Source of the DNA: DATLFI01 sp035524895
GTDB taxonomy: Bacteria; Acidobacteriota; Thermoanaerobaculia; Multivoradales; Multivoraceae
Assembly (NCBI GenBank): GCA_035524895.1
Contig: DATLFI010000191.1
Span: 1-44,499 of the forward strand
Direction: 5' to 3'
Length of the DNA stretch: 44,499 nt
Each line of letters starts with the position of its first letter. Within the stretch, counting starts at the first letter, position 1. A model generated the notes under the pieces. It searched no databases. It worked only from the letters and a program-made list of their open reading frames with translations, and was not told the DNA's origin. Below are positions 24,230-32,347 of the stretch, piece after piece. The position numbers and the translations under genes were made by a program.

Positions 24230-24880
24230 TCAGCGCCTGCCGCCGAAGCGCCAGCTCAGGCCGGCGTTGATGCCGAGGCCGTCGAGGTCCACCGGCACTC
24301 TATCCACCAATTCGATGTCGTCGATGTCATCGAAGCTTTCGGGGTCGAAACTCACCTTCGCCTCTACAGTGCGCCAGAAGCCTTCGACGAAGAACGACAC
24401 ACCTTGCGGGTTGCCGAGATCGAGACCCAGGAGTGCATACCCGCCGACCTCGTCATCGACTTCGCCGAAGTCGCTGTCGAGCAGGTAGTAGGCGCCACCG
24501 CCACCCAGATAGAAGTTGGCGCGGTTGCCGGGAGAGAAGTTGTAGCGAAGCCCGATCTCCAGCGGCAGCACCTGCAGTCCGCGGCGTTGGAAGACGGGGT
24601 CGTCGTCGTCGAAGATCGCTTTGAGCGGCTCGTTGCTGAGCTCCTCGTAGTAGCTCGCCCGTAGATCGATGCCCCAGCGCTGCCCGAGTGGAAAGCCGAG
24701 GCCTATCCCGCCACCCGCCGTGTCACCGGCGTCTTTGGTGTCCCAGTAGGACCCGAACAGGTTGAAGTGGCCGGCGCTGGCCGGTGTGGCGCCGAGAGCC
24801 AACACCAGGATGGCGCTGGTCGCAAACAGGAGGGTGCGCGCGCCGCGCGCACCCTTTCGAAGTGGCGTGAGCCGCTTCAT
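24230..24880 (-). CDS. Outer-membrane beta-barrel protein
   Basis: The 216-residue product has a clear signal peptide ending TPASA and then alternating amphipathic strands with aromatic and Gly residues: FNLFGSYWDTKD, GGGIGLGFPLG, RWGIDLRASYYEEL, LQVLPLEIGLRYNF, NFYLGGGGAYYLL, and a terminal LGINAGLSWRFGGRR. This fits an eight-stranded barrel of the OmpA-like/OmpW-like beta-barrel (OMP_b-brl) type. The last strand lacks the usual terminal aromatic residue because of the GGRR tail. No enzyme motif is seen. It starts six bases after the stop of the BON lipoprotein gene and is probably co-transcribed with it, with the 24151-24177 hairpin downstream. Confidence 0.82.
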   Translation of the reverse strand: MKRLTPLRKGARGARTLLFATSAILVLALGATPASAGHFNLFGSYWDTKDAGDTAGGGIGLGFPLGQRWGIDLRASYYEELSNEPLKAIFDDDDPVFQRRGLQVLPLEIGLRYNFSPGNRANFYLGGGGAYYLLDSDFGEVDDEVGGYALLGLDLGNPQGVSFFVEGFWRTVEAKVSFDPESFDDIDDIELVDRVPVDLDGLGINAGLSWRFGGRR

Positions 24881-24886
24881 CGCTGC

Positions 24887-25426
24887 TCAGCCTCCGGTCC
24901 GGTCGCCGACCTCGAGTCGGTTCTGGACCCGGACGACGCCGTCCGTGTCGCGCGCGATGCGGCCCGCGAGGTCCTTCTTCTCCTGCGATTCGACGCGGCC
25001 CATCAACGTGATCACGCCGTCCGCGGCGTCGACGTTGATGTTGAACGGATTGAGCTCGGAGTTCGCGGTGATCTTGGCCTTCACCTTGACCACGAGCGTC
25101 GTGTCGTCGAGGCGCTCACCCATCGATGCCTTGCCGATCTCGATGTCATTGATGACGCGCACGACTCCTTCGGTCGTCTTCGCATGATGCACTGCCTCGT
25201 CCCGCGCCTCGGCCTTCTCGACCTTGCCGCTCAGACGTACGACACCCTCGTTGACGTCGACGCTGACGTTGAACGGATTGATGTCAGGATCGGCGGTGAG
25301 CTTGGTCTTGACCTTGGTCGCGATCTCCGCGTCCTCGAGCTGCACGCCCGCCGGTTGGGTGGAAGCGCAGCCGGCCAGCACGATGGCTGCCGCGAGCGCG
25401 CCTGCTATCCATAGGTTCTTGTTCAT
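24887..25426 (-). CDS. BON-domain lipoprotein (two BON domains)
   Basis: The 179-residue product starts MNKNLWIAGALAAAIVLAGC, with a lipobox (LAGC) giving a lipidated Cys20. Two BON domains follow: DAEIATKVKTKLTADPDINPF... GVVRLSGKVEKAEARDEAV and VVKVKAKITANSELNPFNINVD... GVITLMGRVESQEKKDLAG. They share about the same length and pattern, indicating internal duplication, as in OsmY and DolP. Such proteins bind phospholipid surfaces in the periplasm or at the outer membrane. The likely partner is the beta-barrel protein encoded six bases downstream. Start has AGGGG six or so bases upstream. Confidence 0.92.
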   Translation of the reverse strand: MNKNLWIAGALAAAIVLAGCASTQPAGVQLEDAEIATKVKTKLTADPDINPFNVSVDVNEGVVRLSGKVEKAEARDEAVHHAKTTEGVVRVINDIEIGKASMGERLDDTTLVVKVKAKITANSELNPFNINVDAADGVITLMGRVESQEKKDLAGRIARDTDGVVRVQNRLEVGDRTGG

Positions 25427-25715
25427 GGTGTACCCCTGTCTTTCCTGTGAAGTGAAGCCATTGCACCGGCCACGAAGGGGCCGATACGACCGAGAACAGC
25501 AACCGCTGTGCCAGGTCGCCCTGGGGGGTCCTGAAGGGCCCAGATAGCGTCGCCGGAGCTAAGCGGGACAACGATTCGAGTTGTTCCAACGCGAAGGCCG
25601 GGCCCACGGCGGGATTCCCTTCTGGGTGGAGCCAAGAGGAGGATCTACCTCTCGTGGGGGTGGCTTCTGAAAAGATGTCGTGGTTGGGGATAGCGGCAAT
25701 CCGAGGGAGGCAGCT
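25427..25715. other. Intergenic region between divergent BON lipoprotein and S9 peptidase genes
   Basis: This 289-base stretch has no credible gene. It must hold promoters for both divergent genes, but I could not pick convincing -35/-10 pairs. Two short hairpins are visible: GGGACAAC/GTTGTTCC around GATTCGA (25565-25587, one G-U pair) and AGAGG/CCTCT (25635-25652). A strong AGGGAGG ribosome site at 25704-25710 ends the region. Base composition is less GC-rich than coding DNA around it. Confidence 0.5.
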
Positions 25716-28031
25716 ATGGGATGTGGCATCAGGTGGCACCGGGACCGACTCTCTAGCAGCCCGCAAACCCCCGCGCCCCAGGCGGTTGGGGCGGCGTGGG
25801 GCCGTCTGCGGTGTTGCGCTCGCTCAGCGATGGACCCAGCATCGCCACCGCTCCCGCGCCAACACCGAGCCGCCGGTAGAGCCGTTGCAGGCGAAAGCGC
25901 TTCCCCGCGCACGCCATATGCATCCGGCCCCACGGCGCTCCCAACGCAGCCCACGGGGGTTCCACCACGGGCTGCTAGGAGCGTGACGCTCGTTGCGCTG
26001 GCCGTCGCGGGGGTCCTCGTCTCGGCGGGTCAGGCGCTCGGCAGCGAGAGCGAGGGACCGGGCGAAGCGGCGCAGCGACTGCAGATGCTCGACGTGTTCG
26101 AGCTCGAGCAGGCGACCGATCCACGGATCTCCCCTGACGGGCGGCAAGTGGTGTACGTCCGGTCGTACTTCGACATCGGCAAGGACCGCGAGCGGTCGAA
26201 CCTGTGGCTGGTCGACGTCGCGACCGGTGGGCAGCGTCCGCTCACCAGCGGCGCCGCCACCGACCGCTCGCCACGCTTCTCAGCCGATGGCCAGCGTCTG
26301 CTCTACGTCTCCGACCGCGCGGGTGGCAACCAGCTCTGGGTGCGCTACCTCGACAGTGGCGAGACCGCGCAGCTCACCCATCTCCCGCGCTCCCCAGGCG
26401 GGATCGCGTGGTCGCCGGACGGCAAGTGGATCGCGTTCACCATGCTGGTGCCCGAAGAGCCAACCCCGCTCGCGCAGATGCCCAAGGCGCCGCCGGGTGC
26501 CGAGTGGGCGCCGCCGCCCCGCGTCATCGAGAAGCTCGGCTACCGGACCGATGGGGGCGGCTACCTCCCCGACGGCTGGGTGCATCTGTTCGTGCTACCG
26601 GCCGAGGGTGGCTCGCCCAGACAGCTCACCAGCGGGTCGTTCCACCACGGAGGTCAGGCGAGCTGGCTCGGTCGTGATCGGCTCGTGGTGTCGGCGAACC
26701 GCCATCCCGAGGGTGAGTTCGACCCACAGAACAGCGAGCTCTACGAGGTCCGCCTCGACGGCACGATCCGCCAGCTCACGGATCGCCAGGGTCCGGATTT
26801 CGCGCCGTCGCCCTCGCCCGACGGCAGCTCGATCGCCTACCTGGGCTACGACGATCGCTACCAGGGCTACCAGGTCACGCGCCTGTACCTGCTGGACATC
26901 GCTACGGGTCGCAGCCGAGTGCTGACGCCCGAGCTCGATCGCGACGTCGCGGCGCCGAGGTTCGCCGCCGACGGCCGCGCCATCTACTTCCAGTACGACG
27001 AGCACGGCGAGACCAGGATCGGTCGTGTCGACCTGGCCGGAGAGCTGGCCGAGGTCGCGGGCGGGGTCGGCGGCACCTCGCTCGACCGGCCCTACACCTC
27101 GGGGTCGTTCACCGTTTCGCCGAGCGGGGTGGTGGCGTTCACCGCCACGCGGCCCGATCGTCCAGCCGACATCGCGGTGGTGGAGCGGGCCGGCGGTCCA
27201 GCGCGCGTGCTGACCGCGGTCAACGAAGACGTGCTGGCCCATCGCGCCCTCGGCACGGTAGAGGAGCGCTGGTGGACGTCGTCACACGATGGCCGGCGGA
27301 TCCAGGGTTGGGTGGTGCGGCCTCCGGGGCTGGTGGAGGGCGAGCGCGCGCCGCTCGTGCTCGAGATCCACGGCGGCCCGTTTGCCGCGTACGGCCCGCA
27401 CTTCGCCGCCGACATCCAGCTCTACGCCGCGGCCGGCTACGCGGTGCTCTACGCCAATCCGCGCGGCAGCACCAGCTACGGCGAGGAGTTCGGCAACCTG
27501 ATCCACCACGCTTACCCCGGCCACGACTACGACGACCTGATGTCGGGCGTGGACGCGTTGGTCGCCGAAGGCTGGATCGACCCCGAGCGGCTGTTCGTCA
27601 CCGGCGGCAGCGGCGGGGGAGTGCTGACGAGCTGGATCGTCGGCAAGACAGATCGTTTCCGAGCCGCGGCCGTACAGAAGCCGGTGATCAACTGGTTGAG
27701 CTTCGCGCTGACCGCCGACCAGTACGCCTTCTTCTACCGCTACTGGTTCCCCGGTTTGCCGTGGGATCACGCCGACCACTACTGGAAGCGCTCTCCGCTT
27801 TCGCTGGTCGGCAACGTGACGACGCCGACGCTCGTGGTCACCGGCGAGGCGGACTACCGCACGCCGATGTCGGAGAGCGAGCAGTACTACCAGGCGCTGC
27901 AGCTTCGACGAGTTCCGAGTGCTCTGGTGCGCATCCCCGAGGCCTCGCACGACATCGCGGCGCGCCCGAGCCAGCTCATCGCCAAGGTGGCGCACGTGCT
28001 GGCCTGGTTCGAGCGTCACGGCGGCGACTGA
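25716..28031 (+). CDS. Secreted S9 family peptidase (acylaminoacyl-peptidase/DPP-like), N-terminus split by a repeat
   Basis: A TolB/WD40-like beta-propeller (SPDG/SADG motifs such as ISPDGRQVVY, FSADGQRLLY, WSPDGKWIAF) is followed by an S9 alpha/beta-hydrolase domain. The catalytic triad is visible as GGSGGG with Ser about 632, GEADYRTP with Asp about 713 and EASHDI with His about 745 (long-form numbering). The family hydrolyses short peptides; here it should be periplasmic. The ATG at 25716 has an ideal AGGGAGG site, giving 771 residues, but repeat copy B (25753-25978) lies in frame within the n-region, ahead of the hydrophobic segment LVALAVAGVLVSAGQALG. A GTG at 25983 would give a 682-residue form without the repeat, yet has its SD only one base away. 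Which start works is uncertain. Confidence 0.85.
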   Translation: MGCGIRWHRDRLSSSPQTPAPQAVGAAWGRLRCCARSAMDPASPPLPRQHRAAGRAVAGESASPRTPYASGPTALPTQPTGVPPRAARSVTLVALAVAGVLVSAGQALGSESEGPGEAAQRLQMLDVFELEQATDPRISPDGRQVVYVRSYFDIGKDRERSNLWLVDVATGGQRPLTSGAATDRSPRFSADGQRLLYVSDRAGGNQLWVRYLDSGETAQLTHLPRSPGGIAWSPDGKWIAFTMLVPEEPTPLAQMPKAPPGAEWAPPPRVIEKLGYRTDGGGYLPDGWVHLFVLPAEGGSPRQLTSGSFHHGGQASWLGRDRLVVSANRHPEGEFDPQNSELYEVRLDGTIRQLTDRQGPDFAPSPSPDGSSIAYLGYDDRYQGYQVTRLYLLDIATGRSRVLTPELDRDVAAPRFAADGRAIYFQYDEHGETRIGRVDLAGELAEVAGGVGGTSLDRPYTSGSFTVSPSGVVAFTATRPDRPADIAVVERAGGPARVLTAVNEDVLAHRALGTVEERWWTSSHDGRRIQGWVVRPPGLVEGERAPLVLEIHGGPFAAYGPHFAADIQLYAAAGYAVLYANPRGSTSYGEEFGNLIHHAYPGHDYDDLMSGVDALVAEGWIDPERLFVTGGSGGGVLTSWIVGKTDRFRAAAVQKPVINWLSFALTADQYAFFYRYWFPGLPWDHADHYWKRSPLSLVGNVTTPTLVVTGEADYRTPMSESEQYYQALQLRRVPSALVRIPEASHDIAARPSQLIAKVAHVLAWFERHGGD
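25753..25978. mobile_element. Repeat family copy B: 226-bp element, inverted relative to copy A
   Basis: The segment begins CTAGCAGCCCG and ends CGGGCTGCTAG. Read on the minus strand, its first 53 bases equal those of copy A, and similarity continues to the point where both carry GAGCGCAACACCGCAGACGG. It lacks about 150 bp of inner sequence found near the right end of A. GTGGGGCCG and CGGCCCCAC again enclose the core, so the long-range pairing is kept. The element is in frame with the S9 peptidase reading frame and free of stops in that frame, and it adjoins the signal-peptide core of that gene. No transposase is encoded. Confidence 0.8.
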
Positions 28032-28096
28032 GGGCTGTCACTCTCGCTGAGCTATCCTGCTTCGGCTCGCGCGACGCTCTCCGAGGAGGACTCCAG

Positions 28097-30412
28097 ATGC
28101 GACGGCCGATAGCCAGGTGGTTCCAGGGACGATCCGCGTCACCCGCGCGATCGGTGGCGTGCGCGGGGCCGCTCCTCCTCGGTTTGCTCGTCGGCGCCGC
28201 CGGCGGAGCGCTGGCCAGCGAGGACGCGATCCTCGGTTTCGCGCCGCAGTCTGCAGAGCGCCAGCTCGAGCTGGAGCGCAGGTTCGACGCTGGTCTCGAC
28301 GGCGCCGAGTTGGTGGAATGGAACGCGCTCATGACGCAGCGCCCGCACCATGCGGGATCGCCACAGGCGCGCGAGAACGCCGAGTGGATGCGCGACCGCT
28401 TTCGCGAGTGGGGCTTCGAGGCGGAGATCGAGACCTTCCACGTCCTGTTCCCGACGCCGCGGGTGCGTGAGCTCGAGCTCGTGGCGCCGTCGCGGTTCAC
28501 CGCAAGGCTCCAAGAGGACGTGATCCCGGACGACGCGACCTCGAAGCTCGCGGTCGAGACCGGGCTGCCGCCGTTCAACGCCTACTCGGCCGATGGCGAC
28601 GTCACCGCCGAGCTGGTCTACGTGAACCAAGGCGTGCCCCAGGACTACGAGGAGCTCGAGCGGCTCGGCGTCGACGTGAAGGGCAAGATCGTGATCGCTC
28701 GCTTTGGCGGCTCCTGGCGCGGCATCAAGCCGAAGGTCGCGGCCGAGAAGGGTGCGATCGGCTGTCTCATCTACAACGACCCCCGCGAGGACGGCTACTT
28801 CCAGGGCGAGACCTATCCCGAGGGCTCTTTCAAGCACCCCGCGGGCGTGCAGCGCGGATCGGTGCTCGACCTGCCGCTGCGCCCAGGAGATCCGCTGACC
28901 CCGATGCGTGGCGCGGTCGAGAATGCGGCGCGTCTGACGCGGGAGAGCGCCGAGACGATCCTGAAGATCCCGGTGCTGCCCATCTCCTGGCAGGACGCGA
29001 AGCCGCTGCTCGAGGCGCTGGGAGGGCAGGTGGCGCCGGAGTCGTGGCGCGGAGCGCTGCCATTGACCTACCGCATCGGTCCGGGTCCGGCCCGAGTCAG
29101 GCTGCGGGTCGAGTTCGACTGGGAGCTGGCGCCGGCGCACAACGTGATCGCTCGCCTCGCCGGCAGCGAGCGTCCCGACCAGTGGATCGTGCGCGGCAAC
29201 CACCACGATGCCTGGGTGATCGGCGCTCGCGATCCGATCAGCGGTCTGATCGGCTTGCTCGGCGAGGCCAAGGCGGTGGGCGGCCTGGCACGCGCGGGCT
29301 GGCGACCGAAACGGTCGATCGTCTACGCGGCGTGGGACGCCGAGGAGCCCGGCCTCCTGGGTTCGACCGAGTGGGTGGAGCACCACGCCGCGACGCTCCG
29401 CGACAAGGCTGTGGCGTACATCAACTCCGACTCCAACGGACGAGGCTTCCTCTACGCTGGTGGCTCGCACGCGCTCGAGCGCCTCGTGAACCAGGTGGCG
29501 AACGTGGTCACCGATCCGCAGACCGGGGTCAGCGTCGCCGAGCGTCTGCGTGCCGCGGCGACGGTACGCGAGGCCCCCGCGGAAGCGCGACGCCTCCTCG
29601 ACGGCGGCGAGCTGCGTATCGCCGCGCTCGGCTCCGGCAGCGACTACTCCCCGTTCCTCCAGCATCTCGGCATTGCGTCGCTCAACCTTGGATTCGGCGG
29701 CGAGTCGGCCGGCGGCGAGTACCACACCGCGTTCGACACGCACGACTTCTTTCGCCGCTTCGTCGACCCGGGGGGCGCGTACGGAGTGGCGCTGGCGCAG
29801 GTGGCGGGCCGCGTCACCCTACGCCTGGCCGAAGCGGACGCGTTGCCCTTCGACTACTCCGTCACCCACGACACGGTGGTGCGCTACGCAGACGAGGTGC
29901 AGGCTCTCGCGAAGAGCGAGCGCGAGGCGGCCGAGCTGCACAACCGGCTCGTGAAAGGGGAGGCCTTCCGTCTGGCGGCGGACCCGACCGAGACCTACGT
30001 GCCGCCGGCGGCGAAGGCGGAGCCTCCGCACCTCAACTGGGCGCCGCTGCTCAACTCGATCGATCGCCTAGGCGACGCGGCGCGCTCGCAGCGCGAAGCC
30101 CTCGCGGTCGCCACCGACGGCACGGACGATCCGGCACCGGCGAGGCTCGCCGCGGCCGAGCGGCTGCTCTACCTCGGGGAGCGCGATCTCACGAGTGAGC
30201 AGGGTTTACCGCGCCGCCCGTGGTTCCGCCACCTCGTCTACGCCCCGGGCTTCTACACCGGCTACGGCGTCAAGACGCTGCCCGGGGTGCGCGAGGCGAT
30301 CGAGGAGGGCCGCTTCGAAGAGGCGCAGGATCAGATCGGGTTCGTCGCCGAGCGGATCGCGGCGCTCGCGGCGCGTCTCGAGGAGGCTGCGAAGCTGCTC
30401 GGCTCGGGATGA
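28097..30412 (+). CDS. Secreted M28 family metallopeptidase (glutamate carboxypeptidase II-like)
   Basis: The 771-residue product has a signal peptide, a split peptidase domain with an inserted PA domain (about residues 150-300, including VKGKIVIARFGG and EKGAIGCLIYNDP) and a C-terminal TFR-dimer-like helical domain. Zinc site residues align with human GCPII: His369 in NHHDAWVIGARD, Asp379 at its end, Glu416/Glu417 in WDAEEPGLLGS, Asp445 in NSDSNGRG and His543 in YHTAFDT. It should be an exported co-catalytic zinc exopeptidase acting on small peptides. GAGGAGG precedes the ATG. It follows the S9 peptidase gene by 65 bp on the same strand, so the two probably form a peptide-scavenging operon. 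Confidence 0.95.
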   Translation: MRRPIARWFQGRSASPARSVACAGPLLLGLLVGAAGGALASEDAILGFAPQSAERQLELERRFDAGLDGAELVEWNALMTQRPHHAGSPQARENAEWMRDRFREWGFEAEIETFHVLFPTPRVRELELVAPSRFTARLQEDVIPDDATSKLAVETGLPPFNAYSADGDVTAELVYVNQGVPQDYEELERLGVDVKGKIVIARFGGSWRGIKPKVAAEKGAIGCLIYNDPREDGYFQGETYPEGSFKHPAGVQRGSVLDLPLRPGDPLTPMRGAVENAARLTRESAETILKIPVLPISWQDAKPLLEALGGQVAPESWRGALPLTYRIGPGPARVRLRVEFDWELAPAHNVIARLAGSERPDQWIVRGNHHDAWVIGARDPISGLIGLLGEAKAVGGLARAGWRPKRSIVYAAWDAEEPGLLGSTEWVEHHAATLRDKAVAYINSDSNGRGFLYAGGSHALERLVNQVANVVTDPQTGVSVAERLRAAATVREAPAEARRLLDGGELRIAALGSGSDYSPFLQHLGIASLNLGFGGESAGGEYHTAFDTHDFFRRFVDPGGAYGVALAQVAGRVTLRLAEADALPFDYSVTHDTVVRYADEVQALAKSEREAAELHNRLVKGEAFRLAADPTETYVPPAAKAEPPHLNWAPLLNSIDRLGDAARSQREALAVATDGTDDPAPARLAAAERLLYLGERDLTSEQGLPRRPWFRHLVYAPGFYTGYGVKTLPGVREAIEEGRFEEAQDQIGFVAERIAALAARLEEAAKLLGSG

Positions 30413-30414
30413 TG

Positions 30415-31515
30415 CTATGCCCCCGGGCCGCGCCGTCCCTCCGTCTCTCGAGTCTCGCCGCGCGCAAGCTCCAGCCATGCCGCGGGATGGTCCGAGATCG
30501 GCCCGAGTCCGGCGGGCGAGCCGGTCTCGTCGGGCGCGAGCAGCCAGCGCGCCTCGGTGACGGCCCAGCCCACTGGCAACTCGCGCACCAGCAGGTGGTC
30601 GCGCGCGCCGCCGAGCAACGGCTCGAGGCCGCGGGCATCAAGCGCGCTCACGGTGGGGGAGCCGCGCGGGTCGTTGAGGTCGGCGCCCAGCACCAGGGTG
30701 CCGGCGGCCGGAAGCCGGGTCGCGAGGCTGCTGGCCTGCGCGCGGCGGGCGCCGGCGTCGCGGTCGGCGAGGTGCGCGGTGGCGAAGGTCCAGGTCTCGC
30801 CGTCGAGGCGCAGCGTGACCTGGAGCACGGCGCGCCGCCGCCAGGGCCGCTCTCGGGGCCGCAGCACGTCGACGGTGACGCGCTCGATCGGCCAGCGGCT
30901 GGCTACCGCGAGCCCCTCCTCGAAGCCGATCAGGCGCAGCGAGCCGTTTACCGGGGCGTAGGCCAGGTGGTACCCGACGAAAGGACCCTGGCCGGTGGCC
31001 AGTCGGTTGATCAGGCAGCCGTGGCGTTGGGTGCACCAGGCTTCCTGGAACAACGCCACGTCGGGCGAGAGCTGCTCTAGAGCCTGCGCGAGGCCGGAGA
31101 ATCGCGCCTCCTGGTTGGTGAAGCGGGGATAGCCATGGAGCACGTTGTAGCTGACCACCCTCAGCCGCTGGGGCTTCCTGGGCGCGGTCGCCTGCTCGGC
31201 CGGATCGACCGCCCGCGCCGAGATCCGCACCGGGCCGGCCAGGACCCCGAAGAACGCTATGGCCAGCACGAGGCCGAGCGCCGCCAGCGGGCCGCCGCTC
31301 CAGCTCCACCGGCCCAGGAGTTGTTGGACCAGGCTTGCGATGGCGAGCGTGGCGGCGGCCGCCAGAACCCAGGTATGCACCGGAGGCGCAAACGGCAGGA
31401 ACTGGCCGGTGAGCCAGAGCGTCGCGCCGCATGCCGCCGAGGCTGCGCCGGCGGCGACACCTAGGCGGGCTGCGAGCCGAGATGGCCGGCGGTCACCTGC
31501 CGGCGCGGGCGTCAC
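30415..31515 (-). CDS. Endonuclease/exonuclease/phosphatase (EEP) family protein with N-terminal membrane helices
   Basis: The product (366 residues from the GTG at 31515) has three predicted membrane helices in its first 100 residues, then an EEP domain: RVVSYNVLHGYPRF, SPDVALFQEAWC (metal-binding Glu), RRAVLQVTLRLDGETWTFATAHLAD, LVLGADLNDPRGS and GLGPISDHPAAWLEL (catalytic Asp-His). This matches membrane-linked EEP phosphodiesterases of unknown substrate, related to neutral sphingomyelinase and DNase I. Another GTG at 31599 would add 28 Arg/Pro-rich residues and overlap the upstream hydrolase gene by 44 bp; neither start has a good ribosome site. The gene's stop is two bases from that of the convergent M28 peptidase. 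Confidence 0.82.
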   Translation of the reverse strand: MTPAPAGDRRPSRLAARLGVAAGAASAACGATLWLTGQFLPFAPPVHTWVLAAAATLAIASLVQQLLGRWSWSGGPLAALGLVLAIAFFGVLAGPVRISARAVDPAEQATAPRKPQRLRVVSYNVLHGYPRFTNQEARFSGLAQALEQLSPDVALFQEAWCTQRHGCLINRLATGQGPFVGYHLAYAPVNGSLRLIGFEEGLAVASRWPIERVTVDVLRPRERPWRRRAVLQVTLRLDGETWTFATAHLADRDAGARRAQASSLATRLPAAGTLVLGADLNDPRGSPTVSALDARGLEPLLGGARDHLLVRELPVGWAVTEARWLLAPDETGSPAGLGPISDHPAAWLELARGETRETEGRRGPGA

Positions 31516-31555
31516 GACGGGGCGCTCGCGACGCGTCGGACCAGCGGCAGTCGGG

Positions 31556-32272
31556 TCACGTTCTGCTCCGGGGCGGCGCGCTCGCGGTCCCGCCCGCACC
31601 AGCTCGCTGCAGTAAGAGGCCGAAGCTGTCGTCGAGCGCGGTGCGCAGCAGATGCGGCTGTCCGTTCGCGCCGAGGTCGTGACCGGCGCCCTCGATCCAG
31701 GCCGTCGCAGCGACGCCGCCCCAGGCAGCCGTCTGCCGCGCCAACTCGTCTCGCCGTGTCAGCGCGTCTTCGGCGCCGCACAGCACCCCGAGCGGCACTG
31801 CGTTTTTCTCGAGGAATCCGAGGTCGTAGTGGAGGATCGGCGGGGCGAGGGCGAGAACCGCCGCCGGGCGCGCGTGCTCGGCGCAACGATCATCGGGCCC
31901 GAGCCAACGCAGCGCGACGATCGCGCCAAAGGAGTAGCCGGCGACCAGGAGCGGAACGCCGGCAACGAGCTCGCGCGCGAGGCGCGCGGCAGCCAGAAGG
32001 TCGTCGAGCTCGGCGCTGCCGCCGCCGTGGCTTCCGGCACTCCGCCCGACGCCGCGGAAGTCGAAGCGTAGGGCACCACCGCCGGCGCGAACCAGCGCGC
32101 GGGCCACCTCGAGCACCACGACGTTGTCCTTGCTGCCGCCGTAGAGCGGATGCGGGTGCGCCACCACCGCCGCGAAGCGGGGTGCCGCGCCGCCGGGGGG
32201 TGCGTGCCAGGCGGCGTCCAGGTGGCCTTCGGGTCCGGTCAGCGGCACCGGGTGGTATTCGGGCAGAGTCAT
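31556..32272 (-). CDS. Alpha/beta hydrolase (serine hydrolase, dienelactone-hydrolase-like)
   Basis: The 238-residue soluble protein has the small alpha/beta hydrolase plan: AAVVAHPHPLYGGSKDN, LRFDFRGVGRSAGSHGGG, the nucleophile elbow VAGYSFGAIVALR (Ser at about 114), a probable acid in LCGAEDALT and the last His in WIEGAGHDL. HPHPLYGG and FRGVGxS are typical of the hydrolases annotated as YfhR-like or KANL3/Tex30-like. Substrate is unknown. It is directly upstream of the EEP gene on the same strand, and a short overlap with one of the possible EEP starts suggests co-transcription. Confidence 0.85.
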   Translation of the reverse strand: MTLPEYHPVPLTGPEGHLDAAWHAPPGGAAPRFAAVVAHPHPLYGGSKDNVVVLEVARALVRAGGGALRFDFRGVGRSAGSHGGGSAELDDLLAAARLARELVAGVPLLVAGYSFGAIVALRWLGPDDRCAEHARPAAVLALAPPILHYDLGFLEKNAVPLGVLCGAEDALTRRDELARQTAAWGGVAATAWIEGAGHDLGANGQPHLLRTALDDSFGLLLQRAGAGGTASAPPRSRT

Positions 32273-32347
32273 GCTCGGGCGGAGTATCGCATCGGTCTCC
32301 GATCGTCTCAGGGGACGAAGGCCGAGCTTCCTCTCGAGCCGACGCTT

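Noticed and set aside
27272..28096. N-terminal extension of the M28 peptidase frame through the S9 peptidase gene
   Set aside because: The extension is an out-of-frame shadow rich in Arg and Pro; the ATG at 28097 has a GAGGAGG site and a signal peptide.
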